Counted from the first letter of the stretch, positions 30,746 through 39,420 are shown. The stretch is 64,000 nt of DNA from Corynebacterium nuruki S6-4 (GCF_007970465.1 NZ_CP042429.1:2046001-2110000); one strand, 5' to 3'. Program-made: numbers and translations. Notes: a model not told the origin generated them from the letters alone.

Positions 30746-30958
30746 TCAGGGCTTTGAGCTCTTCAGTTTCCGCAGCCATTCCTGCAGGAGGTGTGTCTCG
30801 GTAGGGCCCAGGACCGCCGGATTGGAAGCAGCGAGCTCGGGGACCGCCGAGATCGTGCCGGAGCCGGCAACGCCGTCCGGCCCGCAGGTCTGGTCATAGA
30901 AGCACTCGACGAACTTTAAGGTAGCCGCTTTGAAACTGCCGCTCCGCGGTGTGCTCAT
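30746..30958 (-). pseudogene. C-terminal fragment of the same TetR-like gene (copy B, inverted)
   Basis: This 70-codon frame ends SAVPELAASNPAVLGPTETH then LLQEWLRKLKSSKP, which differs from copy A at only a few positions. Homology continues into TGACGTCACCA after the stop. The first ~28 residues do not match copy A. It is a relic in the opposite orientation to copy A. Confidence 0.6.
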
Positions 30959-31024
30959 CGTCCATCGCGTTGCAGGGAATGCCGTTGGTCATCAATCAAG
31001 CCCCGGGCATGTCATCATGAGGCC

Positions 31025-31374
31025 ATGAACAGCGCGCATATGCTTCTGATCGGAGGGCGATCCGGTGTAGGAAAATCTACCGTCGCCTTCGCCCTCCATG
31101 ACCTACTGTCAGCACGCGGCGTCCATCACGCCGTCATCGAGGGCGATGTGCTCGATCTCGCGTACCCGGTACCGTGGGAGCAGTAGATCGCAGAGCGAAA
31201 CCTCAGGGCCATGTGGAACAACTACGCCGCCGACGGGTATCGCCGACTGATCTACACCAACACAGTCAGTGTTCTGGAAGTAGACAAGCTAGCTCGGGCA
31301 CTGGGGGAAGATGCCGAAGTAACCATCCGTGTTGCTACAAGCATCAGACAAGACAACGGAAGAGAGGCTAGGGC
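31025..31374 (+). pseudogene. P-loop nucleotide kinase-like gene with in-frame stop, 3' end lost at IS3 copy 3
   Basis: The ATG at 31025 begins MNSAHMLLIGGRSGVGKST, with the Walker A motif at residues 10-18, then VIEGDVLDLAYPVPWEQ and a TAG at codon 54. The same frame continues after the stop as IAERNLRAMWNNYAADGYRR then LIYTNTVSVLEVDKLARAL, so a single nonsense change is the simplest reading. The coding sequence then runs into the IS. It resembles small uncharacterised AAA-type kinases of actinobacteria. Confidence 0.75.
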
Positions 31375-31428
31375 TGGAAGGTGTCAAGTTTTGAGGACAA
31401 TCAAGACGCATGAATCGTGTTGTGGAGG

Positions 31429-32370
31429 TCAGGCCGCCAGGTCAGCGGACTGTGACTGTTCAGGCTCAGGCGACCACCGGGCTTTGAACTCACCCATCAC
31501 CACCGCCGGGATGCGGTAGCCGATCGCCGAATGCCGACGTCGGCGGTTGTAGTCCACCTCAATGTACTCGGCGACAGCGACCCTGGCCCGGGCCCTGGTG
31601 GTAAACGACTGCTGGTGGAACATCTCCTTTTTCAACGAGGCGAAGAAGGACTCGGCGACCGCATTGTCCCAGCACACCCCGGTCCGTCCGACAGACAACC
31701 GGACATCCAACAACCGGGCGGTGGTCGCGAACTCCTCAGAGGTGTACTGGGATCCTCGGTCGGAGTGGAAGATCGCGTTACCGGCGACGTAACCGGCCGT
31801 GTGCGCCATGACCAGGGCCTGGCTGATCAGTGGGGTGCGCATATGGGATGCGGTGGCCCAGCCGACGACCATCCTCGTGGTCAGGTCAATGACCGTGGCC
31901 AGGTACAGCCAGCCCTCCCCGGTCTTCAGATACGTGATGTCGCCGACAAGGGTGGACGTGGCAAGAGGCGGGGCGAACCGGCGACGGACACGGTCGGGCC
32001 GGGCGTCGGCATCATCGGCGGGGATGGTGGTCCGCTTGGTGGCCCTGGGCTGAACACCGGCGATACCGAGGGTGTTCATGATCTTCCGGATTAACCACAG
32101 CGACACCTGCTCGCCGTCGTGTTCAACCAGGTCGGCCTGGATCCGTCGGGCACCGTGACGCCCCTTGGACCTGTCCCAGTGCAACCAGATCCGGTCGGCG
32201 AGCCAGGCCCTGCGTGCTGCCCGTGATCCGGGGACGGGATCGTCGCCGAAGGCTGCCCGGTGGGCCTTGAACGTGTAGTAGCCGGTGCGGGACACGCCGA
32301 GCAGGCGTGCCATGAGGGTGACGGTGAACAGGCCTTCTTCGCGGAACATGAGCCGGTACTTGTCGGTCAC
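31429..32370 (-). CDS. IS3-family transposase OrfB (copy 3)
   Basis: The translation is identical to the other OrfB copies, with an intact DDE triad. Confidence 0.93.
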   Translation of the reverse strand: MTDKYRLMFREEGLFTVTLMARLLGVSRTGYYTFKAHRAAFGDDPVPGSRAARRAWLADRIWLHWDRSKGRHGARRIQADLVEHDGEQVSLWLIRKIMNTLGIAGVQPRATKRTTIPADDADARPDRVRRRFAPPLATSTLVGDITYLKTGEGWLYLATVIDLTTRMVVGWATASHMRTPLISQALVMAHTAGYVAGNAIFHSDRGSQYTSEEFATTARLLDVRLSVGRTGVCWDNAVAESFFASLKKEMFHQQSFTTRARARVAVAEYIEVDYNRRRRHSAIGYRIPAVVMGEFKARWSPEPEQSQSADLAA

Positions 32371-32690
32371 CGGGTGTCCCGGGCGAAGAAGGCCGCCGCT
32401 TTTTTCAGAAAGGCGTTCTCCGCTTCCAGTTCGGCGACCCGTCGGGCGAGTTGGTCGGGGTCGGTGCTGGTCGGGTCGGCGGGTTTGTTGTGGCTGCCGC
32501 GGCCGGTACCGACTGTGTCGGTGGCTGCGGCGACCCAGCGGCCGAGGGTCGAGGGTGAGACCTGGAGGTCTTCGGCGACCTGGGCGCGGGACTTGCCGAG
32601 CTCGGTGACCATGGCCACGGCGTCGGCTTTGAACTCTGCGGTGTAGTGGGGTCTCGGTCCCCGGTGTGGTCGGGGGTTGGGTGTAGACAT
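32367..32690 (-). CDS. IS3-family transposase OrfA (copy 3)
   Basis: The translation is identical to the other OrfA copies, with the A6G slip site at 32399-32405. Confidence 0.92.
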   Translation of the reverse strand: MSTPNPRPHRGPRPHYTAEFKADAVAMVTELGKSRAQVAEDLQVSPSTLGRWVAAATDTVGTGRGSHNKPADPTSTDPDQLARRVAELEAENAFLKKAAAFFARDTR

Positions 32691-32743
32691 GTGCGGGATC
32701 CTTTCGGGTGGGTCTCACTGTCTACTCAAAGCATGACACTCCA

Positions 32744-33127
32744 GGATTCACCGTCGCAGAGCTTTCCCCCGCCTGCTTCGACTACAACGAAGAGTTCGGC
32801 GTCACCACCCTGACCGAAAATGCCACCGGTGAGACACTGATCAACTCCGTGTGCGCCAACCTGAACTTCCACCGCACCCCGGCTCACCCCGTGTTCCACG
32901 GGGTCCGTGGCCGCATGCGCTTGATTGTCGTGGACGACACCCTGATCAACACCCGGGTCGACGAACTCATCGCCGAACTGGATGACGGTGAACTGCTCAC
33001 CATTGCCGCGACCGAGGCCCCCGACGAGATCCGTGGCTACCTGCGCCGGGCCCGACGAGGATGCACACTGGTCCGGATTCCCGGCGACATTTTCCACCCC
33101 ACCACCGAGCCCACCCAGGAGGCCTGA
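32744..33127 (+). pseudogene. 3' end of a gene preceding res, probably a type III-like modification methylase (mod)
   Basis: About 127 codons in frame from the IS edge read FTVAELSPACFDYNEEFGV, then CANLNFHRTPAHPVFHGVRG and VVDDTLINTRVDEL, and end 3 bp before the Res start. No start codon, SAM-binding motif or catalytic motif remains. The position immediately before a type III-like Res gene and the general look of the tail suggest the C-terminus of a large DNA methylase. This is context-based inference. If right, modification activity from this locus is lost. Confidence 0.55.
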
Positions 33128-33130
33128 CCG

Positions 33131-35752
33131 ATGAACCAGCCACTGTCCCTCGTCCGCGACGACACCCTGATCGATGCCGTCGCCTCGAAGTTCGACCTGC
33201 GTACCCCTAACCGTGAGGCCCTCGACGCCACCGTCACCCGTATCTCCGGCGGGGACTTCGATCCGCAGAACCCTCTGGTACTCAACCTGGCTACCGGTGT
33301 GGGCAAGACCTACATCATGGGCGCTCTCATCGAGTACCTCCGCGAATGCGGTCACACCAACATCATGGTCGTCACCCCGGGACTGGTGATCCAGAACAAG
33401 ACGATCGCGAACTTCACCCGCGACAGTCGCAAGTACATCGGCGGATTCGACGTTCCCCCGCAGATCATCACCCCGGACAACATGCGGGCCTGGGGCAGGA
33501 CCACGAACGGCCAGCAAGGCGCTTTCGACAGTTTCATCGGGTCGGACGTGTTCATCTTCAACGTCCAGAACCTCCTGGCCCCGAAGAAAGCTGACCAGGC
33601 CACCCTCGGCACCACGATGGAGGCCCGCAGGGCAAAGATCCGCCGGTTCGACGAGAACAGCGGGAACCTTTACGCCCACCTGCAGTCCCTCGACGACCTA
33701 GTGATCATCGCCGATGAATCCCACCTCTACGGCAGTGACGCGAAGGCCTTCAATGCCGCGCTCAAGGAACTGGATCCGGCAGCGACCATCGGTCTGACCG
33801 CCTCGGCTGAGCCCGGTGACGACATCGTCTACCGGTACCCGCTGTTCCGGGCGATCACCGACAGGTACATCAAGCGTCCGGTCATTGTCTGCCGCAGCAA
33901 GGACTACGACAAGTACCCTGACTCCGAGGAACGTCAGCTCCGTGACGGTCTTGCGGTCCTCCGGGGTAAGGCTGCGGCCTACCGTCGGTACGCCCTCGAC
34001 CACCCCGAGGTCACACCTGTCCGCCCGGTGATGCTGGTGACCTGTTCGGACATTGACCACGCCACACAGATCACGTCTCTGTTGGCCGGGGTCGGATACG
34101 TCGGTGACTGTGGGAAGGTACTGCAGGTCGACTCACGGCACAACGATGAGCAGACCAGGTTCCAGCTCGAGAACATCGACGCCACCGACTCCACCGTTGA
34201 GGCAGTGGTGGCCGTCGGTAAGTTGCGGGAGGGCTGGGACGCCCGCAACGTCGCGGTGATTGTCTCGCTGCGGGTCTCCGCCTCCGAAGTACTGACCCAG
34301 CAGACTATGGGCCGCGGCCTGCGGCTGCCGTTCAAGACATACACCGACGTCGACACCATCAACCAGCTCGACATCATCTCGCACAAGTCCTACCGCGCCT
34401 ACCTAGCCAGCGAGGACGCGCTCAAAGTCTTCGGTATCGAGAAGGCCACCGACAGTTCCAACCCGTTCGTCGGTCCGGTGATACCTGAATGGACGTCTCC
34501 GGAGGATGGTCGGGGCGCGGATGACTCTGCCTGGGACACAAACGGCGACGCCACCTCCGCCGGCACCACCGATGGCGTTGCTACCGGCGTTCACACGGGC
34601 ACTACCCCTGGTGAATCCGGAGTCTCTGATACGTCCGGGGATGATCCGTTGCCTCCGACGCCTGACGAAGATGCGATGTCACCTGTCGGCTTCGTGGAGC
34701 TCGGTGAAAACGAAGAAATACCGACACCACCCCCAGTCCCGGATCCGGTGAAGGTCACGGTCAACAGCAAATTCGCCGGCGAGTACTTCGCATTCCCTGC
34801 CTCCACCATGGAGACGAAGGTCGCGCCCTTCGACCTCGCGGAGATCACCGATGACCAGGTCCGGGCTGCAGCCAAGAACGTGTCGACCGAGGGTGTTGTC
34901 CTCAACCGCGAACTTGTGGAAACCGACGGGAAGAAAATCACCCTGCGGGACACCACCATAACCACTGGCGGGGTCGATGAGGTGCCCGACGACCAGGTGG
35001 TCAAGACACTGACAAAGGTGGCACTGGGCACGAATACGTTCGCCCAGACGAACTCGAACATGGCGATCCTGGGACGCCGGATCATTACTCCGTTCATCAG
35101 TGCCGTCGGCCTGTCCCCGTGGACGGAGAAGGCACTGGAGAGTGGTCGCAAGGAGCTGCAGACACTGCTCCGCACGGCGAAGAAGGCGTTCAATGCGAAC
35201 AACACCGTCGCTGATCCGGAGATCAAGGTGCAAGTCCTACCGATCGAATCAGAGTTCACCCTGCCTGTCGATGAGCAGATCCTGCCAGTGGAGAAGCCCC
35301 AGCAGTTGAGGGGCAGGTTCGCCACGGATCGGTACTACGGCCCGTGGAAGGAGAGCGGACTGTTCACCGCCGCGATGTTCGACTCTCTCAACGCGGAGTA
35401 CCGGCTGGCATACATGTTGAACAAGTCGGACCAGATCCGGTGGTGGAAGCGGCTGTACTTCACCGACAACGCCCGGTTCGCCTGGTCCGGCGGTTCCCGG
35501 TTCTACTACCCGGACTTCGTCGTGTGCGACAACGCTGGCAACTACTGGATCATCGAGGCCAAGTCCGACAGCGACGTGAACGATGCTGAGGTCCTGGCAA
35601 AGCGGGAGGCCGCCGACAAGGTGATGCGCAAGCTCACTGGCGATGAACGGTTCCCGGATCAGTGGGGCTACCTGTTCGCCTCGGAGAAAGACATTGCCGC
35701 AGTCGAGACCTGGGAGGGCTTAATCAAACGGGCCAACCCTGTCACCTCATAA
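33131..35752 (+). CDS. Type III restriction-like helicase-endonuclease (Res subunit, DEAD/DEAH superfamily 2)
   Basis: The protein has 873 residues. The SF2 helicase core has Walker A LATGVGKTYI (Lys59), Walker B as DESH (195-198), motif III GLTASA and motif VI QQTMGRGLRLP near residue 390. An acidic, Pro/Gly-rich linker follows (about 450-540). The C-terminal domain carries a PD-(D/E)XK nuclease site: YYPDFVV (Asp795) and WIIEAKSDSD (Glu809, Lys811). It would translocate on and cleave foreign DNA, normally together with a methylase partner. Here the partner is truncated by the IS, while this gene looks intact. A TIR-domain gene follows 58 bp later. Confidence 0.9.
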   Translation: MNQPLSLVRDDTLIDAVASKFDLRTPNREALDATVTRISGGDFDPQNPLVLNLATGVGKTYIMGALIEYLRECGHTNIMVVTPGLVIQNKTIANFTRDSRKYIGGFDVPPQIITPDNMRAWGRTTNGQQGAFDSFIGSDVFIFNVQNLLAPKKADQATLGTTMEARRAKIRRFDENSGNLYAHLQSLDDLVIIADESHLYGSDAKAFNAALKELDPAATIGLTASAEPGDDIVYRYPLFRAITDRYIKRPVIVCRSKDYDKYPDSEERQLRDGLAVLRGKAAAYRRYALDHPEVTPVRPVMLVTCSDIDHATQITSLLAGVGYVGDCGKVLQVDSRHNDEQTRFQLENIDATDSTVEAVVAVGKLREGWDARNVAVIVSLRVSASEVLTQQTMGRGLRLPFKTYTDVDTINQLDIISHKSYRAYLASEDALKVFGIEKATDSSNPFVGPVIPEWTSPEDGRGADDSAWDTNGDATSAGTTDGVATGVHTGTTPGESGVSDTSGDDPLPPTPDEDAMSPVGFVELGENEEIPTPPPVPDPVKVTVNSKFAGEYFAFPASTMETKVAPFDLAEITDDQVRAAAKNVSTEGVVLNRELVETDGKKITLRDTTITTGGVDEVPDDQVVKTLTKVALGTNTFAQTNSNMAILGRRIITPFISAVGLSPWTEKALESGRKELQTLLRTAKKAFNANNTVADPEIKVQVLPIESEFTLPVDEQILPVEKPQQLRGRFATDRYYGPWKESGLFTAAMFDSLNAEYRLAYMLNKSDQIRWWKRLYFTDNARFAWSGGSRFYYPDFVVCDNAGNYWIIEAKSDSDVNDAEVLAKREAADKVMRKLTGDERFPDQWGYLFASEKDIAAVETWEGLIKRANPVTS

Positions 35753-35809
35753 TCTTACTAATGAAATTTTGAGCATCGTCTACTTTCCGTTCCCGATACG
35801 AGGAGATCA

Positions 35810-36759
35810 ATGGCAGACCCACAAGCAAAATCATTGGCCCCAGACGGAGCCGACCTGTTCATCTCCTACGCATGGACGTCCGCACAGCACCAGCAGTGGG
35901 TACGTCTCCTCGCTGCCCACCTGAAGATGCTCGGCTACCACGTCCTGGTCGATGCTGATCTCGACTACGGGGACTCGCTCACGGGCTTTATGCGTAGGAT
36001 CCGTCACGCCCCCGCCACGTCCTCATGATCGTCGATGACAACTACACGGACAGGGCGGACAACGTCCCGGGTTCTGGGGTCGCCATCGAAAACCGGTGGA
36101 TTGCCGAGGTGCTTTCCGACAAACCCGCAACATGGCTGACTGTGCTGTTCAAGGACAATCCTCGACACCGGCTCCCAGCATGGTTGGCTGGAACCAAGCC
36201 GAAAGGTCTGTCTTTCAACGCCCACCCTGACGTCGGAGACTTCCCCGGTTCCGAACAACTCCAGGAGCTCTGGCGGTGGCTTGAGGACCTGCCGGCCAAC
36301 GATGATCACGCAACAACCATCGCGACTCTCCGAGAACGATCCGCCCGGCTGGAACGACATGCCTTGCAGTCCTCCACCGCACTCTGGCGCGACCCCTCCT
36401 TGAACGGAAGAACGCATTTTGAGTACAACAAGGCCCCACACAGCGAATTTACCTTCGGCTTCGGCGAACAGGAGTTCACACTGCATGTCAGTGAGTGCGA
36501 CAGCGACTCGATCTACCTCTACAAAGATCCAATCAAGGCCGTCGGAGTCCTACGCCCTGAGTCAGCTCCCGAGGACGACCTGGAAGCGCACCTGTCCCCC
36601 GGCCGAACTGTCGAACCCCGCAAAGGTGAGACTGCCGTACTCATGAACAAGTACGGTGCGCTCTGTCTCGTTGACATCCTCTCTGTACAACGAAGCTCCT
36701 CAATGCCCTACGCTCCACCCTCGATCGACTTTCAGTGGCACGTCGTTACCGGAACATAA
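35810..36759 (+). pseudogene. TIR-domain protein split by a frameshift at a C5 run
   Basis: The first frame (35810-36028) encodes the TIR start: DLFISYAWTSAQHQQWVRLL then MLGYHVLVDADLDYGDSL. The second frame (36025-36759) continues MIVDDNYTDRADN, then SGVAIENRWIAEVL with a candidate catalytic Glu, then a C-terminal domain I do not recognise. One base gained or lost at the CCCCC at 36009-36013 would join them to a protein of about 316 residues. Bacterial TIR domains are NAD-cleaving or signal-producing effectors in anti-phage defence. Position next to Res supports that role; it is a pseudogene, a phase-variable gene or a sequencing error. Confidence 0.8.
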
Positions 36760-37154
36760 GCCACTGGCACTGGACATGACTTGCAGGAAGCACTCCCGCG
36801 ACGCGCCCCAGGGATCCTGTAACGGCGGATGAACCGGGACACAGACAAGCTCGATGCCTCCTCGACAGACCGACCAGGACATCTACCGCCAGTGTCACCG
36901 GGATCGGAAAAGCCAGCCGACGCGGACAAAAGCATTAGCCCGGATAGTACATCTCGGGGTTAATATCCCGCGCCCACAATCCGATCCGCCCTGCCGGGAC
37001 ACGCACGGTCGGCAGTTGCGCGCGGCTCCCCACCGCCAGGTCGCAAAACCTGGAATTCTCTGCAGGCCCGGCCGCCACGGCGACATGTGGGACTTGCACT
37101 GTCATTCCCCCGGAACGGCACTTTCGCGGCGGCCGGACACGGGAACGCGAAAAA
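36760..37154. other. 395-bp stretch without a recognisable gene
   Basis: This lies between the TIR gene and the tRNA terminator. Short frames occur on both strands, but none has a family-like sequence or a convincing ribosome-binding site. No integrase or clear att repeat of the tRNA 3' end was seen. Confidence 0.5.
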
Positions 37155-37192
37155 CCGGAGGTCACAAACCCTTTCGAGTTTGTGGCCTCCGG
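37155..37192 (-). terminator. Intrinsic terminator of tRNA-Leu
   Basis: A 15-bp stem with one mismatch (arms 37155-37169 and 37178-37192) is followed on the minus strand by TTTTT. It lies 27 bp after the tRNA 3' end. Confidence 0.85.
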
Positions 37193-37219
37193 CCCGTGCA
37201 GTTCGAGAACCGCTCACTG

Positions 37220-37302
37220 TGGGCGAAGGGGGACTTGAACCCCCACGTCCCTAAGGACACTGGCACCTGAAGCCAGCGCGTCTGCCATTCCGCCACTCGC
37301 CC
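37220..37302 (-). tRNA. tRNA-Leu(CAG)
   Basis: This is an 83-nt class II tRNA. The 5' GGGCGAG pairs with TTCGCCC at the 3' end, with A as discriminator. The anticodon stem CTGGC/GCCAG encloses the loop TTCAGGT, giving anticodon CAG. It has a long variable arm, and the T-arm GGGGGTTCAAGTCCCCC is typical. CCA is not encoded. It reads codon CUG, a frequent codon in this genome. Confidence 0.96.
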
Positions 37303-37561
37303 GTGGCATCAACCGAAGTGGTCGACGTGGGTTGCTGCTGCAACGGTGTGAAAGCCTAGCAGTCTCCGGCACATGGCACAAACCCCGCACAGAACGCCAC
37401 GTCAGAACCGGTTTCCGCCGGCCCGGCCGGGGCAGCACCGACGATCGGACTGTCCCGACCCCGCCGAATCCACCGTCCCACCGGGGATTTCCCGCCCTGT
37501 CAAACCACTCGGTGACCTCGATCCCCACGACATAGAACGGACGCCGCACCGCAGACATCCC

Positions 37562-37567
37562 TATAAT
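37562..37567 (+). promoter_or_regulatory. Promoter -10 element for the fhaA-pknB operon
   Basis: A perfect TATAAT lies 67 bp before the fhaA start in otherwise GC-rich sequence. No good -35 is seen at standard spacing. The remaining 330-bp gap between the tRNA and fhaA shows no other gene. Confidence 0.5.
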
Positions 37568-37634
37568 GGGTCCCCACTGTGCCACCCGCACGACGTTCAG
37601 GCACGAGACCGAGAAAGGCAGGATCCCGCTACCC

Positions 37635-38768
37635 ATGGATCTCTTCGGACGATTCCGCAAGCTCGACAGCTCGCTCCAGCGCGGGCTCGACAACGGCTTC
37701 GCGCGCGTCTTCGGCGGCGAGGTGGTCCCTGCCGAAATCGACGAGCTGCTCAAACAGGAGGCGGAGGATTCCCTCATGGAGGACCGGTCGGGCGGCTACC
37801 ACGCCCCGTCCTCCTACCTCGTCCACGTCTCCGCACGTGACCATGAGGCGCTGCTCGCCGACCGCCCCACGCTGGGCGACGACCTGCGCGACCGGCTCCA
37901 GCGGTTCCTCCGCAACGAGGGGTGGTCGACCAGTGGTCCGGTCACCGTGGACATCGTCAAGGACGAGTCGCTCCACACCGGTCAACTGAAGTCCCGCTCC
38001 TGGTTCGACCAGGAAACCCCCGGGGCCACCCCGCAGAACCCGCAGTCCCGACCGGCCGCGCAGCGTTGGCCGGAGCCCGGGGACGGTGAACCGGAACCCG
38101 CCCCGGAGTGGCCGCGCTCCGGTCCGGATTCCGGACGCAACTCCGCCGCGCAGGCCTACAACGCCGACAATGCCGACGGTCAGGCGCAGGCCGACCGCAC
38201 TCCACGGGCCACCCCCGGACCCGCCGCCGCGGCAGGCGCCGCAGGTGCAGCAGGCGGAGCGCTCGCCGGCCTCGCCCACCCCCACGCCGAGTCACCGCGC
38301 CCGAAGAGCACCCCCGCCCCGGCCGACCGGCCCCCCCGGGCCGACGGCCCTGCCGGCCACACCGCCGCACCCCGGCAGGAGTCGCCGAGTGTCCCGGGCA
38401 CCGAGGTCTTCTCGGACCAGCACGCCCAGGCCCCGGTCGCCGGGGCCGACGGCGCCGAGGGTGCCGCCGCCGGTCAGCCGCAGCGCACGGTGACCCTGTT
38501 CCTGCGCGACGGTTCCGACCGCACCTATGTCCTCACGCCGGGCAGTAACCTCATCGGCCGCGGCAACGCGGTGGACTTCCGGCTGCCGGACACGGGTGTG
38601 TCACGGCAGCACGTCGACATCGCCTGGGACGGCTACGATGCGGTCCTCACCGACCTGAAGTCCACCAACGGCACCACCGTCAACGAGACGCCCGTGGAAA
38701 ACTGGTTGCTCGCCGACGGGGATGTCATCGTCATCGGTCACAGTGAGATCGAGGTGCGGATCAGCTGA
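37635..38768 (+). CDS. fhaA: FhaA, DUF3662 and FHA domain protein
   Basis: The protein has 377 residues from the ATG at 37635. The N-terminal DUF3662 domain (MDLFGRFRKLDSSLQRGLDN...; about 1-120) is followed by a long Pro/Ala-rich low-complexity linker (about 125-285). The C-terminal FHA domain has IGRGNAVDFRLPD, GVSRQHVDI and LKSTNGTTVN, the phosphothreonine-binding loops. In mycobacteria FhaA binds phosphorylated MviN and regulates peptidoglycan synthesis; it is a PknB substrate. It is the first gene of the conserved kinase operon. Confidence 0.95.
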   Translation: MDLFGRFRKLDSSLQRGLDNGFARVFGGEVVPAEIDELLKQEAEDSLMEDRSGGYHAPSSYLVHVSARDHEALLADRPTLGDDLRDRLQRFLRNEGWSTSGPVTVDIVKDESLHTGQLKSRSWFDQETPGATPQNPQSRPAAQRWPEPGDGEPEPAPEWPRSGPDSGRNSAAQAYNADNADGQAQADRTPRATPGPAAAAGAAGAAGGALAGLAHPHAESPRPKSTPAPADRPPRADGPAGHTAAPRQESPSVPGTEVFSDQHAQAPVAGADGAEGAAAGQPQRTVTLFLRDGSDRTYVLTPGSNLIGRGNAVDFRLPDTGVSRQHVDIAWDGYDAVLTDLKSTNGTTVNETPVENWLLADGDVIVIGHSEIEVRIS

Positions 38769-38904
38769 CCCGCGCCATCTGCCACACCCGTTCCCCACGC
38801 GTCCTTCTCGTCGCGTGCCATCGGTCCCCTCCCACCGGTAAAGTGTGGCAACGTCCCTATTCACGTTGTCCCCTATCCGATCCGGCCCCGAGGAGCTGAC
38901 CTGC

Positions 38905-39420
38905 ATGCAGTCGTCCATGGTTCTGCTGGCCAAGATCGCCCTGCTGGTCGTTCTGTGGCTGTTCATCTGGGCCGCGGTCCGCGCCATGAACCGTGACGTC
39001 AGCCGGGCGTCCTCCGCAGGGAACGGCCCGGTGAGCCCCGCGGTGGTTGCCGCGGGCACCGGTGCCTCCGGGTCGCCCGGCGGCACGCCGAAGGGCAGGC
39101 ACGGCCGAGGTTTCGGCCGGTCGTCCGCCCCGCATTCCCTCGTGCTCACCAGTGGTCCGCTGACCGGAACCACCCTCGACCTCGCAGGATACGAGGAGAT
39201 CACCGTCGGCCGCTCGACGGGCTGCACCCTGGTCCTGGAGGACGATTTCGCCTCAGGTACCCATGCCCGGCTGCACCGTCGCGGTGAGGACTGGTACCTG
39301 GAGGACCTGGATTCCCGCAACGGCACCTTCCTCGACGGACAGCGGATCGACCAGCCTGAGCTGCTCACGACCGGCCAGGAAATCCGTATCGGACAGACGA
39401 CAGTGAGGATGCAGCCATGA
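38905..39420 (+). CDS. fhaB: FhaB (FipA), membrane-anchored FHA protein
   Basis: The protein has 171 residues from the ATG at 38905. One N-terminal transmembrane helix (SMVLLAKIALLVVLWLFIWA) is followed by a short linker. The C-terminal FHA domain has ITVGRSTGCTLVLEDDFASG then LEDLDSRNGTFLDGQRI, although THARL replaces the usual SxxH spacing. In mycobacteria this protein (FipA) bridges FtsZ and FtsQ and is a PknA/PknB target. It overlaps pstP by 4 bp. Confidence 0.95.
   Translation: MQSSMVLLAKIALLVVLWLFIWAAVRAMNRDVSRASSAGNGPVSPAVVAAGTGASGSPGGTPKGRHGRGFGRSSAPHSLVLTSGPLTGTTLDLAGYEEITVGRSTGCTLVLEDDFASGTHARLHRRGEDWYLEDLDSRNGTFLDGQRIDQPELLTTGQEIRIGQTTVRMQP

Larger units (their letters stand above)
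31375..32743 (-). mobile_element. IS3-family insertion sequence, copy 3 (1,369 bp), without target duplication
   Basis: The length and ends are identical to copies 1 and 2. The flanking triplets are GGC on the left and GGA on the right, so no target duplication remains. The element joins a truncated kinase-like relic to the tail of a methylase-like gene. Confidence 0.95.

Noticed and set aside
16120..32743. Spaced identical repeats considered as a CRISPR-like or iteron array
   Set aside because: The repeats are whole 1,369-bp insertion sequences with transposase genes and target duplications.
35810..36759. TIR gene considered as Thoeris ThsB
   Set aside because: No ThsA-like gene is adjacent, and the C-terminal domain is longer than that of ThsB.
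36760..37219. Small frames between the TIR gene and tRNA considered as genes or an integrase remnant
   Set aside because: No frame has a recognisable motif, a good start or natural-looking composition.
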